64,000 nucleotides of DNA from NCBI GenBank assembly GCA_963719805.1, contig CAVRDF010000008.1, forward strand, positions 682,001-746,000, in the 5' to 3' direction. Shown here in pieces: positions 1 through 10,766 of this stretch. The notes below the pieces were generated by a model. It was given only the letters and a program-made list of their open reading frames with translations, was not told the DNA's origin and ran no database searches. This stretch comes from JAMXLO01 sp963719805. GTDB taxonomy: Bacteria > Pseudomonadota > Alphaproteobacteria > Acetobacterales > Acetobacteraceae. The stretch's first letter is position 1, and each line of letters starts with the position of its first letter. The translations under genes and the position numbers were made by a program.

Positions 1-210
1 GTGTCCGACATTGATCCGTTCGTGCTGAACCTGGCGCAGGATGGCGATGTCACCGCAACGGCCGCGAGTGCCATCCTGATTGCCACCTCATCCAATAACC
101 TGGTGAAGGCCGTCTATGCCCTTGTCTATTCGCGTGGGCGAACGCGAGTTGGTGCCGGGGCGTTGTTGTTGCTCGCCGTGGGTGGATTGGCAATGGCTGT
201 GGTGGTGTGA
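1..210 (+). CDS. C-terminal part of a MgtC/DUF4010 family membrane protein (5' truncated)
   Basis: The frame is open from the first base and ends at a TGA at 208-210, so this is probably the tail of a longer gene. The 69 visible residues contain DIDPF, then an Ala-rich AILIATSSNNLVKAVYAL segment and a final hydrophobic helix (about residues 50-69). The SNN-LVKA helix pair is what I know from the C-terminus of DUF4010 proteins, integral membrane proteins related to MgtC/SapB. The GTG at base 1 is likely an internal valine. Substrate and function of the family are not established. Confidence 0.72.
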   Translation: MSDIDPFVLNLAQDGDVTATAASAILIATSSNNLVKAVYALVYSRGRTRVGAGALLLLAVGGLAMAVVV

Positions 211-219
211 TGCAGCGGC

Positions 220-867
220 TCAATCATCAAGCGCTACTGCGACCGCCTCGCGCAACGCCGGCAACACCTCCCCGCCAAACCACGCGTTGCGCCGCTCCCA
301 TCCCGTGGTGCGCCACGAAGGATGCGGCAACGCGAAATAACGCGGCAGGTGCGCACGGAAGTTGCGTACATGCTCGGTCATCGCGCCACGTCCGAGCACA
401 TGCGCCAGCGAATAGCTGCCCACCAACAGCGTCAATCTGATAGCCGGCATCCGCGCAAGCAGTTTCGCGTGCCACAGTGGCGCGCATTCCGGACGCGGCG
501 GCGCGTCGCCGCCATTCGGCAGCCGGCCCGGATAGCACAATCCCATCGGCACGATCGCGATGCGCGATTCATCGTAGAAGGTGTCGCGGTCCATTTGCAG
601 CCAGGCGCGCAGCCGATCGCCGGATGGATCGTTGAAAGAGAGGCCGGTTTCGTGGACCGCCGTGCCGGGCGCCTGGCTCATGATCAGCAGCCGGGACGTG
701 GCGGTGCCACGGAACACCGGCCGCGGCCCAAGCGGCAGGTGCGCCGCGCACACGCGGCAGGCACGGATTTCGGCACCGAGGCGCGACAGGCTGGCAGCGG
801 CACGCGCGGAACGATCGGCGACGACACCGGAAGCGTTGTCTCGTAAGGTGGCAGCAGTTGGCGGCAT
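220..867 (-). CDS. Uracil-DNA glycosylase family protein
   Basis: Protein of about 215 residues with the layout of Fe-S uracil-DNA glycosylases. There is an early CxxC (RACRVC), then the active-site-like segment SQAPGTAVHETG followed by F-N-D-P-S-GDRLRAW. A central region has two further cysteines (GLCYPG and PECAPLW), which with the CxxC could hold a 4Fe-4S cluster. A C-terminal LPHPSWR motif corresponds to the HPS motif of the superfamily. The likely role is base-excision repair or a related nucleic-acid function. I chose the ATG at 867 because GAAGG lies four bases upstream; an ATG at 897 is also in frame. It lies 25 bases past the thioesterase stop and may be cotranscribed with it. Confidence 0.8.
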   Translation of the reverse strand: MPPTAATLRDNASGVVADRSARAAASLSRLGAEIRACRVCAAHLPLGPRPVFRGTATSRLLIMSQAPGTAVHETGLSFNDPSGDRLRAWLQMDRDTFYDESRIAIVPMGLCYPGRLPNGGDAPPRPECAPLWHAKLLARMPAIRLTLLVGSYSLAHVLGRGAMTEHVRNFRAHLPRYFALPHPSWRTTGWERRNAWFGGEVLPALREAVAVALDD

Positions 868-922
868 GCGGCCTTCGCTATAGCCGCGTGAACGCATTTC
901 GCCGAATCGGCGCTGAGCAACG

Positions 923-1399
923 TCAGGTTTCGAAAATCAGGCAGGTCGTGGTGCCGTGCGCCAGCAAGCGGCCGTCGCGATCCGTGATGCGTCCTTCGGC
1001 AGTGCCGATACGCCGGCCACGACTCAACACAACGCCTTCGGCCCTGATCGTTCCTGTCCCCGGTGTGATAGGCCGCACCAGCGAAATCTTGAATTCCAGC
1101 GTCGTCTGCGCAACGCCCTTCTCCAATGTCGACTGAACCGCCAGCCCCATGCAGCTGTCGAGCAGCGTTGCTGAATATCCGCCGTGCACGGTGCCCGCGG
1201 GATTGAGCAATGTGTCGTTCGGTTCGGCGACGATGACGACGCGGCCTTGCTCTGCCTCGGTCACGTCGTAGCCAAGCGTTCGTGCAATGGTGTTGAGGGG
1301 CAGCGCTCCGCTGGCAAGACCTTGGACGAACTCGAGTCCTGTCATCTCCTTTTGCCGGGATGCACTGACCGTTCCGTAAGTCCTGGGTGTGCCTGGCAT
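923..1399 (-). CDS. PaaI-family hotdog thioesterase
   Basis: Single hotdog-fold domain of about 158 residues. The conserved segment NPAGTVHGGYSATLLDSCMG carries the HGG motif and the Asp of PaaI-type acyl-CoA thioesterases. It is followed by TTLEFKISLVRPI and a typical final beta strand (GRLLAHGTTTCLIF). The family hydrolyses acyl-CoA or aryl-CoA esters in the cytoplasm; the substrate here cannot be told. I prefer the ATG at 1399 because MPGTPRTYG is a common N-terminus in this family and TAGGA lies seven bases upstream. An ATG at 1453 would add 18 residues. Same strand as the homocysteine methyltransferase upstream. Confidence 0.85.
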   Translation of the reverse strand: MPGTPRTYGTVSASRQKEMTGLEFVQGLASGALPLNTIARTLGYDVTEAEQGRVVIVAEPNDTLLNPAGTVHGGYSATLLDSCMGLAVQSTLEKGVAQTTLEFKISLVRPITPGTGTIRAEGVVLSRGRRIGTAEGRITDRDGRLLAHGTTTCLIFET

Positions 1400-1524
1400 G
1401 GGTGGTCCTACGGTGACAGGAGGAGGATTGCCCCTATGCCGCGTGTCAGCCATCCGTTCGTTGCTCCCGATCGCCAACACCGATGCATTTCTGCGGCCGC
1501 ACGGGCAGCCAATCGGTGACGCGA

Positions 1525-2478
1525 TCAGTGCTGCGTGGCTTGCGCGGTATCGACGACCTTGCGGATCTCAGCGATGTATTCCGGCCCCGCGCCGCAGCAA
1601 CCGCCAAGGATCTTTGCCCCATCCCGAAGCCATGACCTTGCGTGCCCCGCGAACACCTGCGGTGGAAGGTCCTGCCGGAATGGAAGCGCCGCCGCCTGAT
1701 AGCGCTCCCAGTCATCGGGATCGAGCTTCCGATCGCCATAGCCCAGTCCACTGGTATCGACCGGCAGGAAGGTGTTCGCATAACCGCCCCACTTGCCGCG
1801 GCCGATGCCCTTCAACTCAGGGGCTGCGGCATCGATACTTTCGGGTGAACAGCAATTGCACAGAAATCCATCCACCGCGAGATGGTCCAGCATATGCGCC
1901 GCCTCGGAAATCGTCTCGCCGCTGCGCAGCCGGCCGGAATTGTCATCATCCAGTGTCCACGACACCCACACCGGCCGGCCGGTCTCCAATGCCGCGGTCG
2001 CAGCCGCCAACGCCTCGCGTCCCGCCGACATGGTTTCGCAGATGAACACATCGACCAGCGGAGCCATGATCTCGGCTTGTTCGCGATACAACGCCAACAG
2101 CCGCTCGTCGCTGTTGATCATGTCGGGACGGTAGCTGCGCGACAACGGCGGCAGGCCGCCTGCTATGGCTACATCCTTGCCGCTGGCGTCACGCGCCTCC
2201 GCGGCGAGCCGGGCAGCGGTGATGTTGAGCTCCCTGTACCGATCTTCCTGCCCTTCCCTGGCAAGACTGTCCCGCACGACGCCATACGTGTTGGTCGTGA
2301 TGAGATCAGCCCCGGCCTCAATGAAATCGAGGTGGATCTGGCGAACGATGTCGGGCGCGATGATCAGCGCTGTCGAAGCCCAGATGTGGGTGAGTATCGG
2401 AACCCGCCGCTTCAACAACTCCCGGCCGGTGCCACCATCGAGCACGACCGGCCCATCAGACGAAAGTATAGACGGCAT
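1525..2478 (-). CDS. Homocysteine S-methyltransferase family protein
   Basis: A 317-residue TIM-barrel enzyme of the BHMT/MHT type. It begins with VVLDGGTGRELL, has AGADLITTNTYG about 50 residues in, and shows the zinc-ligand cysteines in GFLCNCCSPE and near the C-terminus in ILGGCCGAGPEYI. The family transfers a methyl group to homocysteine to form methionine; methyl donors vary and cannot be read here. AAGGAG lies well placed before the ATG at 2478. It lies 59 bases downstream of cysNC on the same strand, so a sulfate-assimilation to methionine link is a reasonable inference. Confidence 0.88.
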   Translation of the reverse strand: MPSILSSDGPVVLDGGTGRELLKRRVPILTHIWASTALIIAPDIVRQIHLDFIEAGADLITTNTYGVVRDSLAREGQEDRYRELNITAARLAAEARDASGKDVAIAGGLPPLSRSYRPDMINSDERLLALYREQAEIMAPLVDVFICETMSAGREALAAATAALETGRPVWVSWTLDDDNSGRLRSGETISEAAHMLDHLAVDGFLCNCCSPESIDAAAPELKGIGRGKWGGYANTFLPVDTSGLGYGDRKLDPDDWERYQAAALPFRQDLPPQVFAGHARSWLRDGAKILGGCCGAGPEYIAEIRKVVDTAQATQH

Positions 2479-2537
2479 GTGCGTCAGCTCCTTCCGATCA
2501 GTGGAAGACAGATTACAAGCTGACGCAACCGCCGCCG

Positions 2538-4379
2538 CTAGGCGATGATCCCACGCTGCCGCAGTTCCACCACCACCTGTTCCGCCAGCACCTCGGGAGG
2601 CGCGTTCATCGTCGGCAGCCGGATCTCCGGCTCCAGCGGCTCTTCATACGGTGCATCGACACCGGTGAAATTGCGGATCTCACCCGCATCCGCCCGCGCA
2701 TACAGCCCCTTCGGATCGCGCCGCCGGCATTCCTCCACCGGCGTATCGACGAAGATCTCAAGGAACTCGCCTTCCTCAACACAGTCGCGCGCCAGCATCC
2801 GTTCCGCGCGATACGGCGAGATGAACGAAACCAGCACGATCAGCCCGGCATCGACGAACAGCTTCGATACCTCGGCGATGCGGCGGATGTTCTCCACGCG
2901 GTCCGCCTCGGAGAAGCCCAGGTCGCGGTTCAGCCCGTGACGCACGTTGTCGCCATCCAGGCTCATCGTATGCCGCCCCTCGGCGTGCAGCCGCTTCTCC
3001 ACCAGATTTGCGATGGTGGATTTGCCGGACGCCGAAAGTCCGGTGAACCACAGCACCGCAGGCTTCTGATGCATCATCGCCGAGCGTGTCGCCTTGTCGA
3101 CGTCCAGCCGATGCCAATGGATGTCGCTTGCCCCGGCGCGCAGGTCGGTGATCATGCCGGCGCCAACCGTGTTGCGCGTCAGCCGATCGATCAGGATGAA
3201 GCCGCCGAGCTCACGGCTCACCGTGTACCGCTCGCACGCCACGCGGCGCGCCAGCGATATCGTCACCTTGCCGATTTCGTTCAGCCCGAGTTCGCGCGCC
3301 GGCACCTCGACCAGTAAATCGACATCAAGCCGCGTCGTGATGTCGGTAATCGTGCCAACCACGGCCTGTGTGCCAAGCATGAACAGATAGGCACGGCCGC
3401 GATACAGCGACGTGTCGTCCATCCATACCACCCAGGCGGTCACCTGATCGGCCAACGGCGGCGGCGGTGCCACCGCCAAAACGTCGCCGCGCGAGCAGTC
3501 GATCTCGCGATCCAGCACCAGCGTGACCGCGTCGCCCGGCACGGCTTCTTCCAGATCGCCGCTCATAGTGACGATACGCGAGACCTTCGCCTCGGTGCCG
3601 GAAATCGCGTTCAGCACGGATGCACCCGGACGCAGCGTGCCGGTCGCCACAGTGCCGGCGTAGCCACGGAATGTATGGTCGGGGCGCTGAACGAGCTGCA
3701 CCGGCATTCGAAATGCCCGCTCGGCAACATGCGATGTCGGTTCAGCGCCTTCCAACGCCGTCAGCAGCGTGGTGCCCGAGTACCACGGCATCCGTGTGCT
3801 CGGCTGCGTCACATTGTCACCGTCGCGTGCGCACACCGGGATCGCCGTCACCTGCAGCGGCCCCAACTTGCCCAGCAGGCCGTAGAAGTCGGTGACGATT
3901 TTGTCGAACACCGCCTGATCGAAACCGACGAGGTCCATCTTGTTGACCGCCAGCACGAGCTGGCGGATGCCAAGCAGCGAGGCGATCGCCGCATGGCGCC
4001 GCGTCTGCACCAGCAACCCCTTGCGCGCATCAACCAGCAGCACCGCCACATCGGAGGCGGACGCGCCGGTTGCCATGTTGCGCGTGTATTGTTCATGGCC
4101 AGGCGCATCGGCCAGGATGAAGCGGCGGCGCGGGGTTTCGAAGAACCGATAGGCGACATCGATCGTGATGCCCTGGTCGCGCTCGGCCGCCAGTCCATCG
4201 ACCAGCAGCGCGTAGTCGGTGCCACCGGGCACAGTGCCGAACCGGATGCTGTCGCGCTGCAACTGCGCCATCACATCGTCCGGGATCGTGCCGCATTCAA
4301 ATAGCAGCCGGCCGATCAGCGTCGACTTGCCGTCATCGACCGAGCCGCAGGCCAGTACGCGCAGAAGCGAATCAGGCAT
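2538..4379 (-). CDS. cysNC: Bifunctional sulfate adenylyltransferase subunit 1 / APS kinase (CysN-CysC fusion)
   Basis: A 613-residue fusion. The N-terminal GTPase part has the P-loop GSVDDGKST near residue 12, DAPGHEQYTRNM near 92 and NKMDLV near 146, followed by EF-Tu-like beta-barrel domains. The C-terminal APS kinase starts near residue 440 with its own Walker A, GLSASGKST, then SLDGDNVRHGLN, GFSEADRVENIRR and the ECRRRDPKGLY segment. The GTPase drives ATP sulfurylase, and the kinase phosphorylates APS to PAPS. This arrangement matches NodQ/CysNC proteins of proteobacteria. Its ATG shares one base with the cysD stop (TGATG), which indicates translational coupling. Confidence 0.97.
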   Translation of the reverse strand: MPDSLLRVLACGSVDDGKSTLIGRLLFECGTIPDDVMAQLQRDSIRFGTVPGGTDYALLVDGLAAERDQGITIDVAYRFFETPRRRFILADAPGHEQYTRNMATGASASDVAVLLVDARKGLLVQTRRHAAIASLLGIRQLVLAVNKMDLVGFDQAVFDKIVTDFYGLLGKLGPLQVTAIPVCARDGDNVTQPSTRMPWYSGTTLLTALEGAEPTSHVAERAFRMPVQLVQRPDHTFRGYAGTVATGTLRPGASVLNAISGTEAKVSRIVTMSGDLEEAVPGDAVTLVLDREIDCSRGDVLAVAPPPPLADQVTAWVVWMDDTSLYRGRAYLFMLGTQAVVGTITDITTRLDVDLLVEVPARELGLNEIGKVTISLARRVACERYTVSRELGGFILIDRLTRNTVGAGMITDLRAGASDIHWHRLDVDKATRSAMMHQKPAVLWFTGLSASGKSTIANLVEKRLHAEGRHTMSLDGDNVRHGLNRDLGFSEADRVENIRRIAEVSKLFVDAGLIVLVSFISPYRAERMLARDCVEEGEFLEIFVDTPVEECRRRDPKGLYARADAGEIRNFTGVDAPYEEPLEPEIRLPTMNAPPEVLAEQVVVELRQRGIIA

Positions 4380-5290
4380 CAGAAATATCCCTCGCGCTTC
4401 TTCTTTTCCATCGAGGCTTCCTGATCCTGATCGATCAATCGCCCGGCGCGTTCGGACTCGCGCGTCGTCTTCATCTCCTCGACGATCTCCTCAAGATTCG
4501 ACGCGGTGGACGACACCGCCGCCGACAGCGGATAGCAGCCCAGCGAACGGAACCGCACCATGCGATCCTCAGGCTTCTCGCCCGGCTTGAATTGCATGCG
4601 TTCGTCATCCACCACGATGATCAGCCCGTCGCGCATCACCGACGGACGCGGCGCCGCGAAATACAGCGGCACCACGTCGATGCCTTCCGCCATGATGTAG
4701 GTCCACACGTCGAGTTCGGTCCAATTGGACAACGGAAACACCCGCAGCGTCTCGCCCGGCGCCAGGTTGCCATTGTACAGATGCCAGAGTTCCGGCCGCT
4801 GCCTTTTCGGATCCCAGGTATGTCCAGGCGCACGCACCGAGAACACACGCTCCTTGGCGCGCGAACGCTCCTCGTCGCGCCGCGCACCACCGATGGCCAC
4901 GTCGTATTTGCCTTCGGTCAATGCCTGCTTCAGCGCATCCGTCTTCATCACCTGGGTGTAGGTGCTGCTGCCGTGATCGAACGGATTGATGTTCTGCCGC
5001 TTTCCCTCGGGATTGGTGTGCACACGCAAATCGAACCCGAACTGCTTCGCCGTGGCGTCGCGGAACGTGATCATGTCACGGAACTTCCAGGTCGTATCGA
5101 TATGCAGCAGCGGAAACGGCGGCCGGCCCGGAAAGAATGCCTTGCGCACCAGGTGCAGCAGCACCGACGAATCCTTGCCGATGGAATACAGCACCACCGG
5201 ACGTTCCGCCTGGGCCGCAACCTCGCGCAGGATATGAATGCTCTCCGCCTCGAGCGCCTTGAGATGCGGCGGATGGGAGGTTACTGCCAT
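4379..5290 (-). CDS. cysD: Sulfate adenylyltransferase subunit 2
   Basis: A 303-residue N-type ATP pyrophosphatase. The PP-loop reads YSIGKDSSVLLHL near residue 35; HIDTTWKF, AIGGARRDEERSRAKER and the C-terminal ESERAGRLIDQDQEASMEKKKREGYF-type tail are all typical of CysD. With CysN it forms the GTP-driven ATP sulfurylase that makes APS. The open frame continues upstream to 5839, but that part overlaps another gene. MAVTSHPPHLKALEAES at 5290 is the usual CysD start and gives the usual length. First gene of the leftward cysD-cysNC unit. Confidence 0.97.
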   Translation of the reverse strand: MAVTSHPPHLKALEAESIHILREVAAQAERPVVLYSIGKDSSVLLHLVRKAFFPGRPPFPLLHIDTTWKFRDMITFRDATAKQFGFDLRVHTNPEGKRQNINPFDHGSSTYTQVMKTDALKQALTEGKYDVAIGGARRDEERSRAKERVFSVRAPGHTWDPKRQRPELWHLYNGNLAPGETLRVFPLSNWTELDVWTYIMAEGIDVVPLYFAAPRPSVMRDGLIIVVDDERMQFKPGEKPEDRMVRFRSLGCYPLSAAVSSTASNLEEIVEEMKTTRESERAGRLIDQDQEASMEKKKREGYF

Positions 5291-5360
5291 GTCAGCGTGC
5301 TGTCCTATGGGCGTGTCTGTGCAGATGCATCTTTGTCCATCAGCAATGTTGGTTCGGGGG

Positions 5361-5423
5361 AAAGGACCGCGCCGGACCTTTTTGGCGCCAGTGGTGCTGC
5401 CTCTAGTCCAAGAAGTGCCTTGG
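5361..5423. promoter_or_regulatory. Inverted repeats in the cysD / DUF1194 divergent region
   Basis: Two inverted repeats lie in the 195-base divergent intergenic region. One runs 5361-5381 (AAAGGACCG, cgc, CGGACCTTT, with one mismatch). The other is CCAAG-N6-CTTGG at 5408-5423. They could be operators or part of a leader structure for cysD. No known regulator consensus was recognised. Confidence 0.3.
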
Positions 5424-5485
5424 TGTAAATGAAAATGACGCGGCCCGACCGGTATTTGACCGGCGGCGCAAGTCGGAGGGAACGC

Positions 5486-6133
5486 ATGGCGACCGCGCTC
5501 GATGGCGCCCTGGTCGATGTCGCGCTGGTGCTGGCGATCGATGGTTCCGGCAGCATCAGCAAGGAGCGCCTCATGCTGCAAATCGGCGGCTATATCGACG
5601 CACTCCGCCATCCGGCGTTCATCGATGCCGTGCGCTCCGGCAACCATGGAAGGATCGCCCTCACCTTCGTCGAGTGGACCGACGCGCGCAGGCAGGACCA
5701 GGCAGTCGAGTGGCGGCTCATCGAGACATCGGCCGATGCCAGCGCCTTCGCCCAATCGATCCAGGACGCGATGCTGCCATTGCCCGGCTGGACGTCGATC
5801 AGCGCCGCAATCGACTTTTCCGCCAAACTCTTTGCCCACCCCGGCTTCGTCGCCGCCCGCCGGGTCATCGACGTCTCCGGCGACGGCGCCAGCAACGACG
5901 GCCGCCCCGTCACCGACGCGCGCGACGCCGCCGTTGCCTCCGGCATCACCATCAACGGCCTGCCCATTATCGAGGTCGAGCCCGACCTTGAGGCTTACTA
6001 TCGCGACAATGTCATCGGTGGTCCCGATGCCTTCATCGTGGTCGCGCGCAACAGCGCCAGTTTCGGCGAGGCGGTGTTGCGCAAGCTGCTGGTCGAAATA
6101 GCCGCCAACTTCATACCAGGCTCTGCGGCGTGA
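5486..6133 (+). CDS. DUF1194 (von Willebrand factor A-like) protein
   Basis: A 215-residue protein that starts its fold with VDVALVLAIDGSGSIS, a MIDAS-type DxSxS metal-binding motif as in vWA domains. Then come IALTFVEWTD, WTSISAAIDFS and RRVIDVSGDGASNDG, the last two giving the remaining MIDAS-like Thr/Asp positions. The length and these motifs match DUF1194, common in alphaproteobacteria and of unknown function. I place the start at ATG 5486, preceded by GGAGGG at 5475-5480, rather than the upstream ATG at 5429. No signal peptide is visible from this start. Convergent with the histidine kinase. Confidence 0.85.
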   Translation: MATALDGALVDVALVLAIDGSGSISKERLMLQIGGYIDALRHPAFIDAVRSGNHGRIALTFVEWTDARRQDQAVEWRLIETSADASAFAQSIQDAMLPLPGWTSISAAIDFSAKLFAHPGFVAARRVIDVSGDGASNDGRPVTDARDAAVASGITINGLPIIEVEPDLEAYYRDNVIGGPDAFIVVARNSASFGEAVLRKLLVEIAANFIPGSAA

Positions 6134-6151
6134 CCGAGATGAGCCGGCGCC

Positions 6152-8221
<2,070 letters not shown>

Positions 8222-8320
8222 AATTCGGCTGTGGCGTGAACCGCGTCGGGGCGGACTGGTTGTCGTCGCGCGAGTACCCGCTCATTTATCGACCGGCTCG
8301 TTAACGCAGCGACGCTAACA

Positions 8321-8341
8321 ATTGCCTCTTCGCAAGGCAAT
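8321..8341 (-). terminator. Candidate terminator after efeB
   Basis: Perfect inverted repeat ATTGCCT / AGGCAAT with a seven-base loop, 15 bases past the efeB stop. Read on the minus strand it is followed by TGTTAG, only a weak T tract. Its position between efeB and the kinase gene fits a terminator. Confidence 0.5.
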
Positions 8342-8355
8342 GACGTTACGCGTGG

Positions 8356-9558
8356 TTAAGCGTCGAACAGACGCTGGCCGATGAATTCGCCGCCGCGCAC
8401 GCCTCCCGGACAGGCGAACAGACCGCCCCCCGTGTGGGTGACATACTGGTTGAGCATGTCCAGCTTCGCCATGTTCTCGAAGATCCTGACAAAACCGGTT
8501 CGCGGATCGCGCTGATAGCAGACGAAGAACAGCCCGGCGTCGTACTCCATGCCCTGCCGCCACGGCGGCCAGCGCTCGGCGGTGAAGTTGACTCCGTCGT
8601 TGTACGAATAGCCCCGGCGCAGCACCTCTGCCCCACCATTGCTGGCGGCATTGGCCAGGCGGACATGGGCATTCTCCGGGATCACCGGATTCTCTTCCTT
8701 GTCGCTGCGGTCAAGCCCGAGCGGAGCAAATTCGTCTCGCAGCCCGAGCGGCGCGCCCGACAGCTTGTGCCGGCCTATGGTTTCTTCCTGAAAATCCACC
8801 GCCGTGCGGTCCCAGTGCTCCAGCGCCATGCGGATGCGCCGTACCACCGCATAGCTGCCGCCGCGCATCCAGCCGGGGCCGTCATCCACCCACACCACGC
8901 CGGCAACGTCCTTCGGCGTCTGTGTGCCGTCCTTGAAGCCGAGCAGGTTCCGCGGCGTACCCCCGTCGGCAGGCCGCGACAGGAACCCGATCTGGGCCCA
9001 GCGCACCTGCGCCGCGGTGCCCGCCAGCCGCGCAAGCTGTCGCACCGCATGAAACGCCACTTGCTGATCGTCGGCACAGGCCTGCACCGAGAGGTCGCCG
9101 CCGGTTCGCTCCACCGCCAACTGGTCGCCGTTGAACGTCGGCAGATCGATCAGCGCCGCCGGCCGCTGCGCCGCAAGGCCATAACGGTCACGCCCGTCTT
9201 TCTGGAACAGTCCCGCGCCAAATCCGAAGGTTATTGTCAGCCGCGACGGCGGCAGTCCCAGCGCCTCCGCCGAGTCCGGCGCATCCGCCGTCTCGCCTGC
9301 CGTCATCCTGGCAGCCGCATCGGTCCAGCCGCGCAGCAGCCGCACCACCTCGTCGCGCTTATTGGTCAGCAGATCGAGCGCAGCGAAGTAACTGTGGCTC
9401 TGCTGCGCGGTCACGATCCCGGCCTGGTGCGCCCAGTGGAATGGCCCGACCGGCGGCAACGCTGCCGCCGCGGCGACCGGACGAGCGCCGAAAGCAGCAC
9501 CGGCCAAGGCGGCGAGGCCGCCGGCACCAGCCAGCAGGCCACGGCGGGATTGTTCCAT
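8356..9558 (-). CDS. efeB: Dyp-type peroxidase / deferrochelatase EfeB
   Basis: A 400-residue Dyp-type haem peroxidase with a Tat signal (QSRRGLLAGAGG, cleavage near AAAA around residue 32). The catalytic-Asp motif GFKDGTQ lies near residue 205. The region ENAHVRLAN, with the probable proximal His, and EVLRRGYSY lie near 300-320. EfeB proteins act in the periplasm, oxidising ferrous iron or releasing iron from haem. No EfeU or EfeO is in this window. Directly upstream is a Fur-box-like operator (9578-9596), so iron repression is likely. Last gene of the hemP-porin-propeller-efeB series. Confidence 0.93.
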   Translation of the reverse strand: MEQSRRGLLAGAGGLAALAGAAFGARPVAAAAALPPVGPFHWAHQAGIVTAQQSHSYFAALDLLTNKRDEVVRLLRGWTDAAARMTAGETADAPDSAEALGLPPSRLTITFGFGAGLFQKDGRDRYGLAAQRPAALIDLPTFNGDQLAVERTGGDLSVQACADDQQVAFHAVRQLARLAGTAAQVRWAQIGFLSRPADGGTPRNLLGFKDGTQTPKDVAGVVWVDDGPGWMRGGSYAVVRRIRMALEHWDRTAVDFQEETIGRHKLSGAPLGLRDEFAPLGLDRSDKEENPVIPENAHVRLANAASNGGAEVLRRGYSYNDGVNFTAERWPPWRQGMEYDAGLFFVCYQRDPRTGFVRIFENMAKLDMLNQYVTHTGGGLFACPGGVRGGEFIGQRLFDA

Positions 9559-9576
9559 TGCGCACCACCAAGCGTC

Positions 9577-9597
9577 TGAGAATGCGAGTTATTCTCA
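9577..9597 (-). promoter_or_regulatory. Fur-box-like operator upstream of efeB
   Basis: The hexamers GAGAAT-GCGAGT-T-ATTCTC at 9578-9596 follow the classical 6-6-1-6 Fur-box layout. The outer arms TGAGAAT and ATTCTCA are exactly complementary. It ends about 19 bases before the efeB ATG. A related element precedes hemP. Confidence 0.75.
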
Positions 9598-9624
9598 ATA
9601 CCAGCCACACCCGCCGCCGGTCAA

Positions 9625-10749
9625 CTAATGCGCCAGCATCAGCGCGTTCACTTCGTCCTCCACATAGTAGAACCCGTCGCCGGCCGGCGTCATGACGATA
9701 CCGAATAGATCGCCGCTGCCCGGCGGCGACTGTGCCTTGTTGGCGTCGATCCAGCGCGCATGCAGCTGCTTGCCGGATACCGGATCGATCTCCACCGCCT
9801 GGCCGTTCAAACCATTGGTGACGATAAGGTGCCCGTTCGCCGCGACGGTCATCGCCAACGGCCGCTTCAGCAGCCCCTCCTGGGTCACTGTCTGACCGAT
9901 GCCGGCGCTGTCGCCGCGCGTCGCCGCGTCGGGGATAGCGGCAATCCGATTGGCCAGCGCATCGGATACGTAGAGCACCCCGCCCGCACCAAGCGCCAGG
10001 CCGGTCGGGCCGGTCAGGAACACGTCCTTGTCGGCCTGCTCGCCGAAACCATTGGCGATCACCGTCTCCTTCGCGATCGTGGGCGGCTGGCCGTTCGCGA
10101 TTGTCAGATCAAGCCGCAGCACTGTCGCCTTCTCCAGCACCGGCGGTTCGTCATCCGGCGGACCGACGTCGAAGCCGGCATTGCTGACGAACAGGGTTGC
10201 GCTCGAGCCGTTGTCGATCACCGCCATGTTGCCCCAGGGCCCGTTTATATTGGGGCCGGAAAACACCCGCGCGACCTGGCCTCGCGGGTCGAGCACGATC
10301 AGGCAACCCTGACCCTTCGTACGCGTGGTGCCATCCTGGCTCGGCAGGCTGCCAACAATCACCCAGCCCGACTTGAGCATGGTCATCGCCGTGGTCAGTC
10401 CGACGCCGCCCGGACATTGCGCGAGGTCTCGCGGGATCTGCGCGAACAGCGACAGCGATCGGCTCGACGGCCGATAGATCACGATAGTGCTGCCAAGGCC
10501 CTGTAGGTTGTTCCGGTCATTGAAGTTGTCCACCAGCACGTCGCCCTGCTGGATGTTGCCCGCACTGACCGGCGCGATGACGATGGCGTAGGGATTCTGA
10601 TCGCCATTGGGCGGCACGGTGGACGTCATCAGGCTGTGTCGCTTGATCGTGTCGAGCAGACCCGCCGGCTCCGCCGCACGCGCTCCGGCAACCGATAGCA
10701 GCGCGACCAACGCCAGCAGTCCAAGCTTCGGCGCGATTGTTGGTTGCAT
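9625..10749 (-). CDS. Secreted NHL/beta-propeller-like protein
   Basis: A 374-residue protein with a Sec signal peptide (LGLLALVALLSVAGARAAE, cleavage after ARA near residue 25). The mature part contains repeated blade-like segments such as LFVSNAGFD, GPTGLALGAGGVLYVSDALANRIAAI, RPLAMTVAANGHLIVTNGLNGQAVEIDP and GIVMTPAGDGFYYVEDEVNAL, typical of NHL/SMP-30-type propellers. I cannot name a reaction. It sits 17 bases after the porin stop and just before efeB, so a periplasmic role in iron or haem handling is inferred from context only. Confidence 0.78.
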   Translation of the reverse strand: MQPTIAPKLGLLALVALLSVAGARAAEPAGLLDTIKRHSLMTSTVPPNGDQNPYAIVIAPVSAGNIQQGDVLVDNFNDRNNLQGLGSTIVIYRPSSRSLSLFAQIPRDLAQCPGGVGLTTAMTMLKSGWVIVGSLPSQDGTTRTKGQGCLIVLDPRGQVARVFSGPNINGPWGNMAVIDNGSSATLFVSNAGFDVGPPDDEPPVLEKATVLRLDLTIANGQPPTIAKETVIANGFGEQADKDVFLTGPTGLALGAGGVLYVSDALANRIAAIPDAATRGDSAGIGQTVTQEGLLKRPLAMTVAANGHLIVTNGLNGQAVEIDPVSGKQLHARWIDANKAQSPPGSGDLFGIVMTPAGDGFYYVEDEVNALMLAH

Positions 10750-10766
10750 CTCTCGAACTCCTTTGG

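Noticed and set aside
900..912. CGCCGAATCGGCG palindrome between the thioesterase and glycosylase genes as an operator
   Set aside because: It is short, with a one-base centre; such GC palindromes are common in this composition.
5291..5839. In-frame extension of cysD upstream to 5839
   Set aside because: It overlaps the DUF1194 gene on the other strand and has no CysD similarity; ATG 5290 gives the family length.
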